This document shows positions 18,592-27,600 of a DNA stretch of 64,000 bases, in pieces; position 1 is the first letter of the stretch; each line of letters begins with the position of its first letter. Origin of the DNA: Chitinophaga qingshengii (GTDB lineage Bacteria; Bacteroidota; Bacteroidia; Chitinophagales; Chitinophagaceae); the NCBI RefSeq assembly GCF_014529935.1, contig NZ_JACVFC010000002.1:558001-622000 (forward strand), read 5' to 3'. The translations under genes were made by a program, and so were the position numbers. Under the pieces are notes generated by a model, which saw only the letters and a list, made by a program, of their open reading frames with translations, was not told the DNA's origin and did not search any database.

Positions 18592-18599
18592 CAAAAATA
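18592..18599 (-). promoter_or_regulatory. Bacteroidota-type -7 element
   Basis: On the minus strand TATTTTTG matches TAnnTTTG about 100 bases upstream of the T9SS cargo gene start, implying an untranslated leader of roughly 95 bases. Confidence 0.4.
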
Positions 18600-18641
18600 G
18601 ATAGGATGACTACACAAAAGGTCGCAGTGGGGCATAAAAAA

Positions 18642-18675
18642 AATCGGCGCATCCTATAAACTGAATGCACCGATT
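18642..18675 (-). terminator. Intrinsic terminator of the thioredoxin-like gene
   Basis: On the minus strand an 11-base stem with one G-U pair (18642-18652 with 18665-18675) precedes eight T residues, 16 bases after the stop of the TlpA-like gene. Confidence 0.8.
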
Positions 18676-18690
18676 GTTATGAAGTTTATT

Positions 18691-19845
18691 TTATCGGGTT
18701 AACCGCTTCCGCAGGATATTCTGTAGCAAAGGCAGACTATCTTCCGTTTCCGGAAGTTCCTGGTCACGGCTATATACAATTTTTCCGGACGGATCTATCA
18801 GGAACAGAGTTGGCCATGCCGCCACGCCGTACCGTTCGCTCATAGCGCTTTTGTTGTATAGTTTGGTCCATTGCACTTCATGTTTATCCACTGCCTTCAA
18901 AAAGGCCGTAGTATCAGATTCTCTTGCAACACCGATCACCGCTAACTGATCTTTATTATAGGTATCGTATATCTTTTTGATGGCCGGCAATTCTGCCACA
19001 CAAGGCGGACACCATGAACCCCAGAAATTTAATAATACATACTTCCCTCTATAATCAGCCAGGCATATTTTGTTGCCGTGTATGTCCCGTTCAGAAAATG
19101 CAGGCGCTTTCACACCAACGCCTACCTCCCGGTTCACCAGGGTAGTGAGGATACACGCTCTTTCAAAAGCATATTCTTTTTTCTTTGGTACTACCTCATC
19201 CAGTAGTGTTCTGATCTGTGCCGGCGTAACACCGGTGTATCCATAGGGAATAATATGTCCCATCCACAATATCTCCTGTTGCAGCAGCCATAAGCCATAG
19301 TAGGTATTCTTTTGCTGGCGCAGAAAAGCCAGTTTTACGCTATCCAGTGTTTTCATTTTTCCAAAGAAGACCTGCCGTTCTGCACTGCCCAACTTCATAA
19401 TAGCCTCCGAATGGGCTTCCCAATAGGCATTTTTATCGTTTTCAGGAGCAGCTTTAACAGCATCGTAGGCATCGTGTCCGGCTTCGCTTACAGCCTGTGC
19501 ATTTACCAAGGCAGGATGCTTCCAGTCGCCGGTAACACGAATAGTAGCAGGCTTTTCGGCCACCCAGTAACAGTTCCCGACAGTAACCTCCTGACCGGGA
19601 CCGTTGTAATAAACACGGATCGTTACATAATGAGCCTGATACTCGCCGGAAATTTCCAGCTGATCATGTACCAGCTTCAGCTTTAAGGGATGCTTGATAG
19701 TACCGTCATCATAGCTGATCCAAAGTTTTTTTTCATCCGTACCGGGTGGCACGATCAGTGTTACCTTAAAATGTTTGGGTACCGCAAAACTCTGCATAGA
19801 TAACAGTAACAGCAGCAAGGTCATTGTTCGGGTAAGGACAGTCAT
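18691..19845 (-). CDS. TlpA-like thioredoxin-fold protein
   Basis: A 384-residue exported protein. It has a signal peptide, a DUF4369-like N-terminal beta domain (about 25-110), a helical linker and a C-terminal thioredoxin domain (about 245-384) with the redox motif WCPPC (Cys279/Cys282) and the cis-Pro strand AAWPTLFLID. Such proteins act in the periplasm as thiol-disulfide reductases, for example in cytochrome maturation or oxidative repair. The start could also be ATG 19824, which leaves a shorter signal peptide. A good promoter lies just upstream (19866-19895). Confidence 0.88.
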   Translation of the reverse strand: MTVLTRTMTLLLLLLSMQSFAVPKHFKVTLIVPPGTDEKKLWISYDDGTIKHPLKLKLVHDQLEISGEYQAHYVTIRVYYNGPGQEVTVGNCYWVAEKPATIRVTGDWKHPALVNAQAVSEAGHDAYDAVKAAPENDKNAYWEAHSEAIMKLGSAERQVFFGKMKTLDSVKLAFLRQQKNTYYGLWLLQQEILWMGHIIPYGYTGVTPAQIRTLLDEVVPKKKEYAFERACILTTLVNREVGVGVKAPAFSERDIHGNKICLADYRGKYVLLNFWGSWCPPCVAELPAIKKIYDTYNKDQLAVIGVARESDTTAFLKAVDKHEVQWTKLYNKSAMSERYGVAAWPTLFLIDPSGKIVYSRDQELPETEDSLPLLQNILRKRLTR

Positions 19846-19865
19846 ATTATTTTTTGGTTAGGCCA

Positions 19866-19895
19866 CGAAAATACAGGCGGGCGATATTGCACCAA
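19866..19895 (-). promoter_or_regulatory. Bacteroidota-type promoter (TTG-N19-TATTTTCG)
   Basis: On the minus strand TTG at 19895-19893 is followed after exactly 19 bases by TATTTTCG (19873-19866), one base from TAnnTTTG. It lies 20 bases before the start of the TlpA-like gene. Confidence 0.6.
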
Positions 19896-19936
19896 CACAA
19901 CAATTTGTTAATTGTATTTTTATTGACAAAAAGCAC

Positions 19937-19968
19937 ACAACCCCGACCTGCCTGCAGATCGGGGTTGT
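19937..19968 (-). terminator. Intrinsic terminator of the glucose-6-phosphate dehydrogenase gene
   Basis: ACAACCCCGA (19937-19946) pairs with TCGGGGTTGT (19959-19968). On the minus strand it is followed by GTGCTTTTT, 21 bases past the stop at 19989. Confidence 0.8.
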
Positions 19969-19988
19969 TATATCATTTTGCGACATCG

Positions 19989-21509
19989 CTATTTACTCAC
20001 CGCCAGTTTTTTGATCGTTTCCTTTGAAGGAAGCCTGAACCACTCTTTAGCATAAGGTTTCAGCAGATTGCTGGCTGCTGCCGGTCCCCAGGAACCGGAT
20101 TCATAAAACTGTAATTGTTTGGCCGGATATTTTTTCCAGGCATCGAGAATAGGCATCACTACTTTCCATGCCGCTTCCACCTGGTCGGCACGCATGAATA
20201 AGGTAGCATCGCCCTGGAGCACATCCAGCAGCAAGGCTTCGTATGCTTCCGGCAGCGACTCCGTATAGGCTTCCTGGTAAGTGAAGTCCATTTCTACTGG
20301 TACCAGCTTCATTTGCAGGCCCGGCACCTTGCTTTCAAACAACAGACTGATTTCCAGTTCCGGTTGTATACTGATGATAAGCCTGTTGGGAACAATATCG
20401 TCCTTGAAAATTTTATGCGGCGATTCCTTGAACTGCACTACAATCACGGATGACTGCCGTGTCATGGACTTACCCGTTCGCAGGAAGAAAGGCACACCAT
20501 CCCAACGGGGCGTGTCGATAGCCATTCTCAGCGCCACAAATGTTTCCGTATTGGATTCGGGAGATACCTGCGCTTCCTGGCGGTAGGCCACCCTGGCTTC
20601 GTCGCCTACCTCGCCGGCGGTGTATTGCGCCCTTACTACGTTTTTAAATACCTGCGGCGTAGTAAACGGCTGGATGCTTTTCAGCACTTTGGTTTTAGCA
20701 TCACGGATAGCTTCCGCTTTGTACTCGCCCGGACAGTCCATCGCCACAATACACAGCAATTGCAACAGGTGGTTTTGTATCATATCACGCAGGGCGCCGC
20801 TGGTTTCGTAGTAACCACCACGTTTTCCCACACTCACCTCTTCGGCTACACTGATTTGTATATGATCGATATAACTCTTGTTCCACAACGGTTCAAACAC
20901 ATAATTGGCAAAACGGAAGGCCATGATGTTCTGCACGGTTTCTTTGCCCAGGTAATGATCGATGCGGTATATCTGCTTTTCTGAAAAACGTTTGGCCAGG
21001 AAACGGTTCAGTTTCCGGGCGGTGTCCAGGTCGGTGCCAAAAGGTTTCTCCACCACCAGGCGGTCATGCGTTTTATTAACGCACAACTTACGGGTATACA
21101 ACGCTTCCGCGATCACTTCAATAAACCGTGGCGCCACGGCAAAGTAGAACATACGGTTGCCCCGCTGTTTACCATCTTTTTCAAAGTCTTCAATTTTCGC
21201 CTTCAGTTCCAGGTAGGTTTCTTTTTTGGTAAAGTCACCCTGCAGATAGCTGATATGAGCGGAAAAGTCAGCCCATTTAGCCGGTTCGGCTTTACCACTG
21301 CGACTGAAGTCGTTCACACCGGTAAGCAGGTCGTTTTTAAATGCAGCTTCGTCTACGGTCTGAAAGTCCACACAGAAAATCTCAAACAGGGCAGGCAAAT
21401 GATTCTCTATAAAAAGATTATACAGTGCGGGGATCAGCTTACGCCGGGTAAGATCGCCCCGGGCACCGAAAATCGTGATAGCGGCCGGAAATGCTTTTTT
21501 AGGTTTCAT
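19989..21509 (-). CDS. zwf: Glucose-6-phosphate 1-dehydrogenase
   Basis: A 506-residue enzyme of the expected length. The N-terminal nucleotide-binding loop is IFGARGDLTRRKLIPALYNL and the active-site signature is RIDHYLGKETVQN, which includes the catalytic His region. It oxidises glucose 6-phosphate to 6-phosphogluconolactone with NADP+, the entry step of the oxidative pentose phosphate pathway. No 6-phosphogluconolactonase or gnd gene adjoins it, unlike the common zwf-pgl arrangement. Transketolase, the non-oxidative partner, lies 15 kb away in this window. Confidence 0.95.
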   Translation of the reverse strand: MKPKKAFPAAITIFGARGDLTRRKLIPALYNLFIENHLPALFEIFCVDFQTVDEAAFKNDLLTGVNDFSRSGKAEPAKWADFSAHISYLQGDFTKKETYLELKAKIEDFEKDGKQRGNRMFYFAVAPRFIEVIAEALYTRKLCVNKTHDRLVVEKPFGTDLDTARKLNRFLAKRFSEKQIYRIDHYLGKETVQNIMAFRFANYVFEPLWNKSYIDHIQISVAEEVSVGKRGGYYETSGALRDMIQNHLLQLLCIVAMDCPGEYKAEAIRDAKTKVLKSIQPFTTPQVFKNVVRAQYTAGEVGDEARVAYRQEAQVSPESNTETFVALRMAIDTPRWDGVPFFLRTGKSMTRQSSVIVVQFKESPHKIFKDDIVPNRLIISIQPELEISLLFESKVPGLQMKLVPVEMDFTYQEAYTESLPEAYEALLLDVLQGDATLFMRADQVEAAWKVVMPILDAWKKYPAKQLQFYESGSWGPAAASNLLKPYAKEWFRLPSKETIKKLAVSK

Positions 21510-21666
21510 ACCTTGAAAATAGCCAATTTCAGTTAACCCCGGTGCAACAGTTTTACAGTAGATCGATCACTTATCTATTTTTAAATTTTTTATCAAACAA
21601 AAAGATATTTATAAAAAAATTTAATTAATTATTATATTCATCTCCCGGTAATAATCTCCACAGCAT

Positions 21667-23166
21667 ATGAAAACACGCGTTATACTGTTATTGGTAGGTA
21701 TATCAGTCAGCCTGCAACTCACAGCCCAATCAAAGTTCTCCATCTCCAAAAAAACATTACAGGATAAGATTAAAGGCGGATGGGCCGGACAAACCATCGG
21801 CGTTACGTTTGGCGGTCCTTATGAGTTCCGGTACAATGGTACTTTCATCCAGGATTATCAGCCGCTGGAATGGCATAAAGGATATGCGAAAGAAGTGATG
21901 GACAGCTTTCCCGGGCTGTACGACGATCTCTATATGGACCTCACTTTTGTGGACGTGATGGAACGTCACGGCCTCGACGCACCGGCCGATTCGTTTGCAC
22001 AGGCTTTTGCCCACGCTGGTTATGTGTTGTGGCACGCCAATCAAACGGCCCGGTATAATATTCTCAACGGTATCCAACCACCCGCTTCGGGTCACTGGCA
22101 GCATAATATGCATGCGGACTGTATCGATTACCAGATAGAAGCCGATTACGCCGGTTTGATGAGTCCGGGCATGCCCAACGCGGCTTCCGGTATCAGTCAT
22201 AAAATCGGGCACCTGATGAACTATGGCAACGGCTGGTATGGCGGCGTATATGTTGGAGCGATGTATTCGCTGGCTTTTGTGTCCAACGATATCCGGCAGA
22301 TCGTGCGCGATGCGCTCCGCGTGATCCCCGCCCGCAGTAAGTTTCATCAATGTATGTCGGATGTGATCCGCTGGCATCGGCAGTATCCTGCCGACTGGCA
22401 CCGCACCTGGTTTGAACTGCAAAAGAAATGGTCCTCCGATCTGAGCTGCCCCGATGCCATCTTTAATCCGACGAACATCGATGCCACCATTAACTGCGCC
22501 TATGTGATCATGGGATTATTATATGGCAACGGCGATTATGCGAAAACGTTAGAGATCTCCACCCGCGCCGGTCAGGATGCGGATTGCAATCCTTCCACTG
22601 CCGGCGGTATCCTGGGCACCATGCTGGGGTATGATAAAATTCCGCAAAAATGGAAAGACGGACTGGCAGGTTCAGAAGACATCAACTTTAAATACACCAG
22701 CATCTCACTGAACAAAGCCTATGATATCAGTTACCGGCACGCCCTTGAGAACATCAAACGGAACGGCGGTAAAGACCAGGGGGATAAAGTACTGATTGCC
22801 CTGCAATCACCCGAACCGGTAGCTTTTGAAGAAAGTTTCCCGGGCCTGGTGCCGACAAACAAAAAGGAGTTTTATGTAAATGGCAACGAAATCTCGCTGA
22901 CAGTGGAAGGCAACGGTTTTGTATTAGGTGGTCATGCTGCTAAAAAAAGAGAGGTGGCGGATCATGTGATCATGGCTACCGTCAGCATCGACGGCCGGGT
23001 GACCGACACGATCCGGATGCCGACCAATTACCTGGTCCGTAAGGATGAGATCTACCATCACCTGGACCTCCCGGCCGGCAAACACACCATTAAAGTGCAG
23101 GTAATCAATCCGCATCCGGATTATGAGCTGCGTACAGGCTACTACGTTACCTTCCGCAAACAATAA
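21667..23166 (+). CDS. Secreted ADP-ribosylglycohydrolase-fold protein
   Basis: A 499-residue protein with a signal peptide (about 1-20) and an all-helical DraG/ADP-ribosylglycohydrolase domain (about 30-360). Likely metal-binding motifs are YDDLYMDLTFVDVME near residue 85 and AGQDADCNPSTAGGILG near residue 300. A C-terminal beta-rich domain (about 375-499) follows. Classical family members remove ADP-ribose from proteins in the cytoplasm, and secretion plus the added beta domain argues for another extracytoplasmic glycosidic substrate in this lineage. It is monocistronic, with an AT-rich upstream region. Confidence 0.85.
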   Translation: MKTRVILLLVGISVSLQLTAQSKFSISKKTLQDKIKGGWAGQTIGVTFGGPYEFRYNGTFIQDYQPLEWHKGYAKEVMDSFPGLYDDLYMDLTFVDVMERHGLDAPADSFAQAFAHAGYVLWHANQTARYNILNGIQPPASGHWQHNMHADCIDYQIEADYAGLMSPGMPNAASGISHKIGHLMNYGNGWYGGVYVGAMYSLAFVSNDIRQIVRDALRVIPARSKFHQCMSDVIRWHRQYPADWHRTWFELQKKWSSDLSCPDAIFNPTNIDATINCAYVIMGLLYGNGDYAKTLEISTRAGQDADCNPSTAGGILGTMLGYDKIPQKWKDGLAGSEDINFKYTSISLNKAYDISYRHALENIKRNGGKDQGDKVLIALQSPEPVAFEESFPGLVPTNKKEFYVNGNEISLTVEGNGFVLGGHAAKKREVADHVIMATVSIDGRVTDTIRMPTNYLVRKDEIYHHLDLPAGKHTIKVQVINPHPDYELRTGYYVTFRKQ

Positions 23167-23168
23167 TA

Positions 23169-23858
23169 TTATCCGCCTATCAGTCGCGCGATACCAAACG
23201 CGCAGCCTGCGGCAATAGTACCGATAACGGCTACACGAAGGCCGCCTTGCAGGGGATTCAGCCCGGTGAGGCGGCTTTTAAAATAGCCGAAGGTAAAGAG
23301 GCATACAATGGTAATCAGGGCAGATATTTTCAGTCCCTCCAGGCCGCTGCTCACAAAAAAATAAGGCATCAGTGGTATCAGGCCCCCAACAATATAGGAC
23401 ATACCGATGTTGAGCGCACTCTTGGTGGCCCTGCCGGCATCCGGTTTTTCCAGTCCCAGTTCATACTTCATCATAAAATCAGCCCAGCGGTCCTTATCGG
23501 TGACTAGTTCCGCCGCTGCCTGCTGCTGCAGTTCCCGGCTAAGACCCAGCTCGGCGAAAAACGTCTCCACCTCTTCCCTTTCTCTTTCCGGTACGGCTTC
23601 TATTTCTTCATATTCCCGTTTCAACTCACTGTTGTAATGATCCTGTTCTGTTTTACCGGCCAGGTAACCACCTAATCCCATGGCGATGGAACCTGCCGCT
23701 ATTTCCGCCAGTCCGGCGACGACGATAAGGTTTACGTCTTTTACGGTGCCGCTAAGTCCCGCTGCCAGGGCAAAAGGGACTGTCAGCCCGTCGGACATGC
23801 CGATCACGATATCGCGTAACAGCGCTGATCCGGTGAAATGTTTTTCCTGATGTGTCAT
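23169..23858 (-). CDS. VIT1/CCC1 family membrane transporter
   Basis: A 229-residue membrane protein beginning MTHQEKHFTGSALLRDIVIGMSDG, the typical VIT1/CCC1 start. Two N-terminal membrane helices are followed by a charged cytoplasmic helical domain rich in Glu (about 75-135) and three C-terminal helices. Family members export Fe2+ or Mn2+ using a proton gradient, with the Glu-rich domain binding metal. ATG 23858 is chosen over the longer frame to 23993, which adds residues unlike the family. It converges on the DraG-like gene with a 2-base gap. Confidence 0.9.
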   Translation of the reverse strand: MTHQEKHFTGSALLRDIVIGMSDGLTVPFALAAGLSGTVKDVNLIVVAGLAEIAAGSIAMGLGGYLAGKTEQDHYNSELKREYEEIEAVPEREREEVETFFAELGLSRELQQQAAAELVTDKDRWADFMMKYELGLEKPDAGRATKSALNIGMSYIVGGLIPLMPYFFVSSGLEGLKISALITIVCLFTFGYFKSRLTGLNPLQGGLRVAVIGTIAAGCAFGIARLIGG

Positions 23859-24090
23859 AAAATGAAGCTGTTTTAGAAAGCTGAGACAAAGGGGGGTACC
23901 CTGCAAAAATAAATCGTCTGCGCTAATTATTCGCGGTAAATTAAACGAAATCTCCCATGGAACGGGGAACCTCACCCCGGATACCATTGTCAAACCGGAG
24001 AAAGCCCTGGGATGGTGATTATTCCGGCGTCAAAGGATAGTAATCCCCCGTCTCCTGATTTTTTATCGGGCGCCAATTTCCAAATATGTT

Positions 24091-24098
24091 TATCTTTG
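24091..24098 (+). promoter_or_regulatory. Bacteroidota-type -7 element for the metal-efflux region
   Basis: TATCTTTG is an exact TAnnTTTG match 17 bases upstream of the ATG at 24116. The -33 element is not clear. Confidence 0.5.
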
Positions 24099-24115
24099 AC
24101 CCCGATAACTCATAT

Positions 24116-24511
24116 ATGAAAAAGGCCACTGCAATAATCCTTCTGCTTGTGTACCTGTTTGGCAGCACTGATGCCAGCCAGTTACTCAAGTTTCCTTTGC
24201 TGGTGGAACACTTCCAGAAACACAAACAGGAAAATGCACATACTACCCTGTTTTCTTTCCTGAAGCATCATTATATCGATGACCAACCTTTTGATGATGA
24301 TTATCTGCAGGACATGCAACTGCCCTTCAAAACACCGGACGTTATCTGCATGACCCTTCCAATCTTAGTACCGGCGCCCGTTACCCTGTTTACTCCTGTG
24401 ATAGAACTGCCCCGGGAAGATTACCAGGTCGTCAATGACGGCACTCCTCCCTACCGGTTACCGGACGTCCTCCTCCAACCTCCCAAATCCGTATCAGCAC
24501 TTCTGTCCTGA
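24116..24511 (+). CDS. Small exported protein preceding a CusA-type efflux gene
   Basis: A 131-residue protein beginning with a strong hydrophobic segment (KKATAIILLLVYLFGSTDA), followed by LLKFPLLVEHFQKHKQEN and an acidic middle (DDQPFDDDYLQDMQLPFK). Small proteins of this design commonly precede CusA/CzcA-type genes in Bacteroidota. The function is not established; a periplasmic metal-handling or efflux-accessory role is inferred from the neighbours and the His/Asp content. The start is set at 24116, after the TATCTTTG promoter and at the signal-like segment. Confidence 0.75.
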   Translation: MKKATAIILLLVYLFGSTDASQLLKFPLLVEHFQKHKQENAHTTLFSFLKHHYIDDQPFDDDYLQDMQLPFKTPDVICMTLPILVPAPVTLFTPVIELPREDYQVVNDGTPPYRLPDVLLQPPKSVSALLS

Positions 24512-24692
24512 TATATACCTGAACAATGCAGGCCATCGTACCCTTACGTAACGTTTTCCGCTGCGATAACGGTCTTTTTTCCCGACGCCTGAACATTTGC
24601 TGCCTTCCCCGGGTTAAAAAACCAGGCCTTACACCTGTTGTTTTGCCTGCGGCGTAGCAGTGCATTCGTCACTTTTTTAAAGTTTTGTCGTT

Positions 24693-27600
24693 TTGTTAAA
24701 CAGTATTATCCGTTTTTCGATCAAAAACAAGCTGATCATCGGCCTGTTTATACTGGCGCTGATCGGCTGGGGAACCTATTCCGTTACCCAGTTACCTATC
24801 GACGCCGTACCTGATATCACCAATAACCAGGTACTGGTGATCTCCTCGGCTCCCAGTCTGGGCGCCCCCGATGTGGAACGTTTTATTACCGTCCCTATCG
24901 AACAAGCTACCCGCAATGTTCCCGGCATTATTGAACAACGCAGCTTTTCCCGCTTTGGGCTAAGCCTGGTAACCATCGTCTTCAACGATCAGACGGATGT
25001 TTACTGGGCCAGACAACAGGTCAGCGAGCGACTGGCACAGGTACGCCAGCAGATCCCGGCCGGCATGGCAGAGCCCGAACTGGGGCCCGTTACCACCGGC
25101 CTGGGCGAGGTTTTCCAATATGTGGTGAAACCCAAACCGGGCTACGAAGGCAAATATGACCTCACCACCCTGCGCGACATACAGGACTGGACCGTCAGGC
25201 GCCAGCTGCTGGGCACGGAAGGCGTGGCTGATGTGAGCTCCTTCGGCGGTACCGTCAAACAATATGAGGTCGCCGTCAACCCGGATAAACTCAAAAGTTA
25301 CCAGATCACTATATCGGATATCTATCGCAGCCTGCAGGAAAACAACCAGAATACCGGCGGCGCCTACATCGAAAAAGGCCCCGGCGTGTTGTTTATCCGT
25401 AGTGAAGGCCTGGTAAAAACCCAGGAAGATATCGGTAACATCGCTGTAAAAAGGATTAACGGCGGTATCCCCGTCCTGATCCGCGACGTAGCCACCGTCA
25501 AAATCGGTACCGCTATCCGCTATGGCGCCATGGTGCTCAACGGCGAAAGGGAAGTCGCCGGCGCGGTAGTGATGATGCTGAAAGGTGAAAACAGCAACAA
25601 GGTCATTAACAACATCAAACAAAAAATTGCCGATATCGAAAAAACACTGCCGGAAGGACTCACCATAGAGGCTTTCCTGGACAGGACCAAAATGGTGGAC
25701 AACGCTATCTCCACGGTAGAACGTAACCTGCTGGAAGGCGCCGCAATCGTGATCCTGGTACTGGTGATCTTTATGGGTAATATCCGTGCAGGACTCATCG
25801 TAGCCTCGGTGATACCGCTGGCTATGTTGTTTGCCATTATCCTGATGAACCTGTTCGGTGTCAGCGGTAACCTCATGAGCCTTGGTGCGCTGGACTTCGG
25901 CCTGCTGGTGGATGGCGCCGTGATCATCATCGAAGCGGTGATGCACAAACTCACCCATGGCGCTACACTAAGCGGTGTAAAACAGCTCACCCAGGACCAG
26001 ATGGACGAGGAAGTGGAATCTTCCGCCAAAACCATGATGAACAGCGCCGCCTTCGGACAGGTGATCATCCTCATTGTATACCTGCCCATTCTTTCGCTGC
26101 AAGGCATCGAAGGCAAGATGTTCAGACCGATGGCGCAAACCGTGTCTTTCGCCATCCTCGGCGCCTGCCTGCTGTCACTTACCTACGTGCCGATGATGGG
26201 CGCCCTCTTCCTGAATAAAAAACTCAGTCATAAGGACAGTTTCGCGGATAAAATGATGAAACGCGTAACACGCCTGTACGACCCGCTGTTACAGAAAGCC
26301 CTGGGCATCCCTAAACTGGTGATAGGCGTTGCCGTATTCCTGCTTATCATTGCTGCGTTTATCCTTTCCCGTATGGGCGGCGAATTTATCCCCCAGCTGG
26401 AAGAAGGCGACTTCGCGGTAGACACCCGGTTACTCCCCGGCTCCTCGCTTACCACCACGGTGAAAGCTACCGGACAGGCCGCACAGGTGCTCCGCAGGGA
26501 GTTCCCCGAAGTAGAAAAAGTAGTGATCAAAATAGGTTCCGGCGAAATACCGACCGACCCCATGCCCATGGAAGCAGCGGACCTGATGGTGATACTCAAA
26601 CCCAAACACCAGTGGACCAGCGCCACCTCTTTCCCCGAATTAGCCGGTAAAATGAGTAAGGCCCTGGAAGAAATACCCGGTATCACCACCGGTTTCCAGT
26701 TCCCCGTACAAATGCGTTTCAATGAACTGATGACCGGCGCCCGCCAGGATGTGGTCTGCAAAATATTCGGGGATGACCTGGATACGCTGGCTGTCTATGC
26801 GGAAAAAATCGGCGCCGTGATCAATACCGTGCATGGCGCTAAAGATCTGTATGTGGAAACAGTCACCGGTATTCCCCAGCTGGTCATTAACTATAACCGG
26901 GAAGCCATTGCACGTTACGGTGCTTCTGTAACAGATGTCAACAATACCATACAAGCCGCGTATGCAGGCGCTTCCGCCGGACAGGTGTTTGAACATGAGC
27001 GGCGCTACGACCTGGTGGTGCGCATGAACGATGAACAGAAAAAAGACCTGGACGAAATTAATAACCTGCAGATAGGATTGCCCAACGGTGAACAAGTGCC
27101 CCTCCATGTGCTGGCCGACGTGAGCATACAGGATGGCCCCTACCAGATACAACGGGAAGATGCCCGCCGCCGTATTACCGTCGGCTTCAACGTGCGCGGC
27201 CGCGATGTGCAAAGCATCGTGAAAGAGTTACAGGCCAAAGTAGGCAAACAACTGAAACTGCCTGCCGGCTACTATGTCACCTATGGCGGACAATACGAGA
27301 ACTTACAGCATGCTACCAAACGGCTCAGTATAGCCTTGCCCGTTGCCCTGCTGCTGATATTCCTGATGTTGTTCTTTGCTTTCCATAAACTAAAATACTG
27401 CCTGCTGATATTTTCCGCTATCCCCTTGTCCGCTATCGGCGGCGTGTTCACCCTGTGGGCGCGGGGCATGCCTTTCAGTATCTCTGCCGGCATCGGCTTC
27501 ATCGCCCTGTTCGGCGTGGCAGTATTAAACGGTATCGTATTAATCGGAGAAATGAATCAGTTAAAAAACAGTGGCATGACCAACATCCGGCAAATTATCA

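Noticed and set aside
24019..24225. A 68-codon minus-strand frame upstream of the metal-efflux genes
   Set aside because: It overlaps the promoter and start of the signal-peptide protein at 24116 and has no recognisable features.
24960..25958. Long antisense frame (332 codons) opposite the RND pump gene
   Set aside because: It lies wholly opposite a clear CusA-type gene and its protein is His/Asp/Val-rich without any domain, typical of shadow frames in GC-biased third positions.
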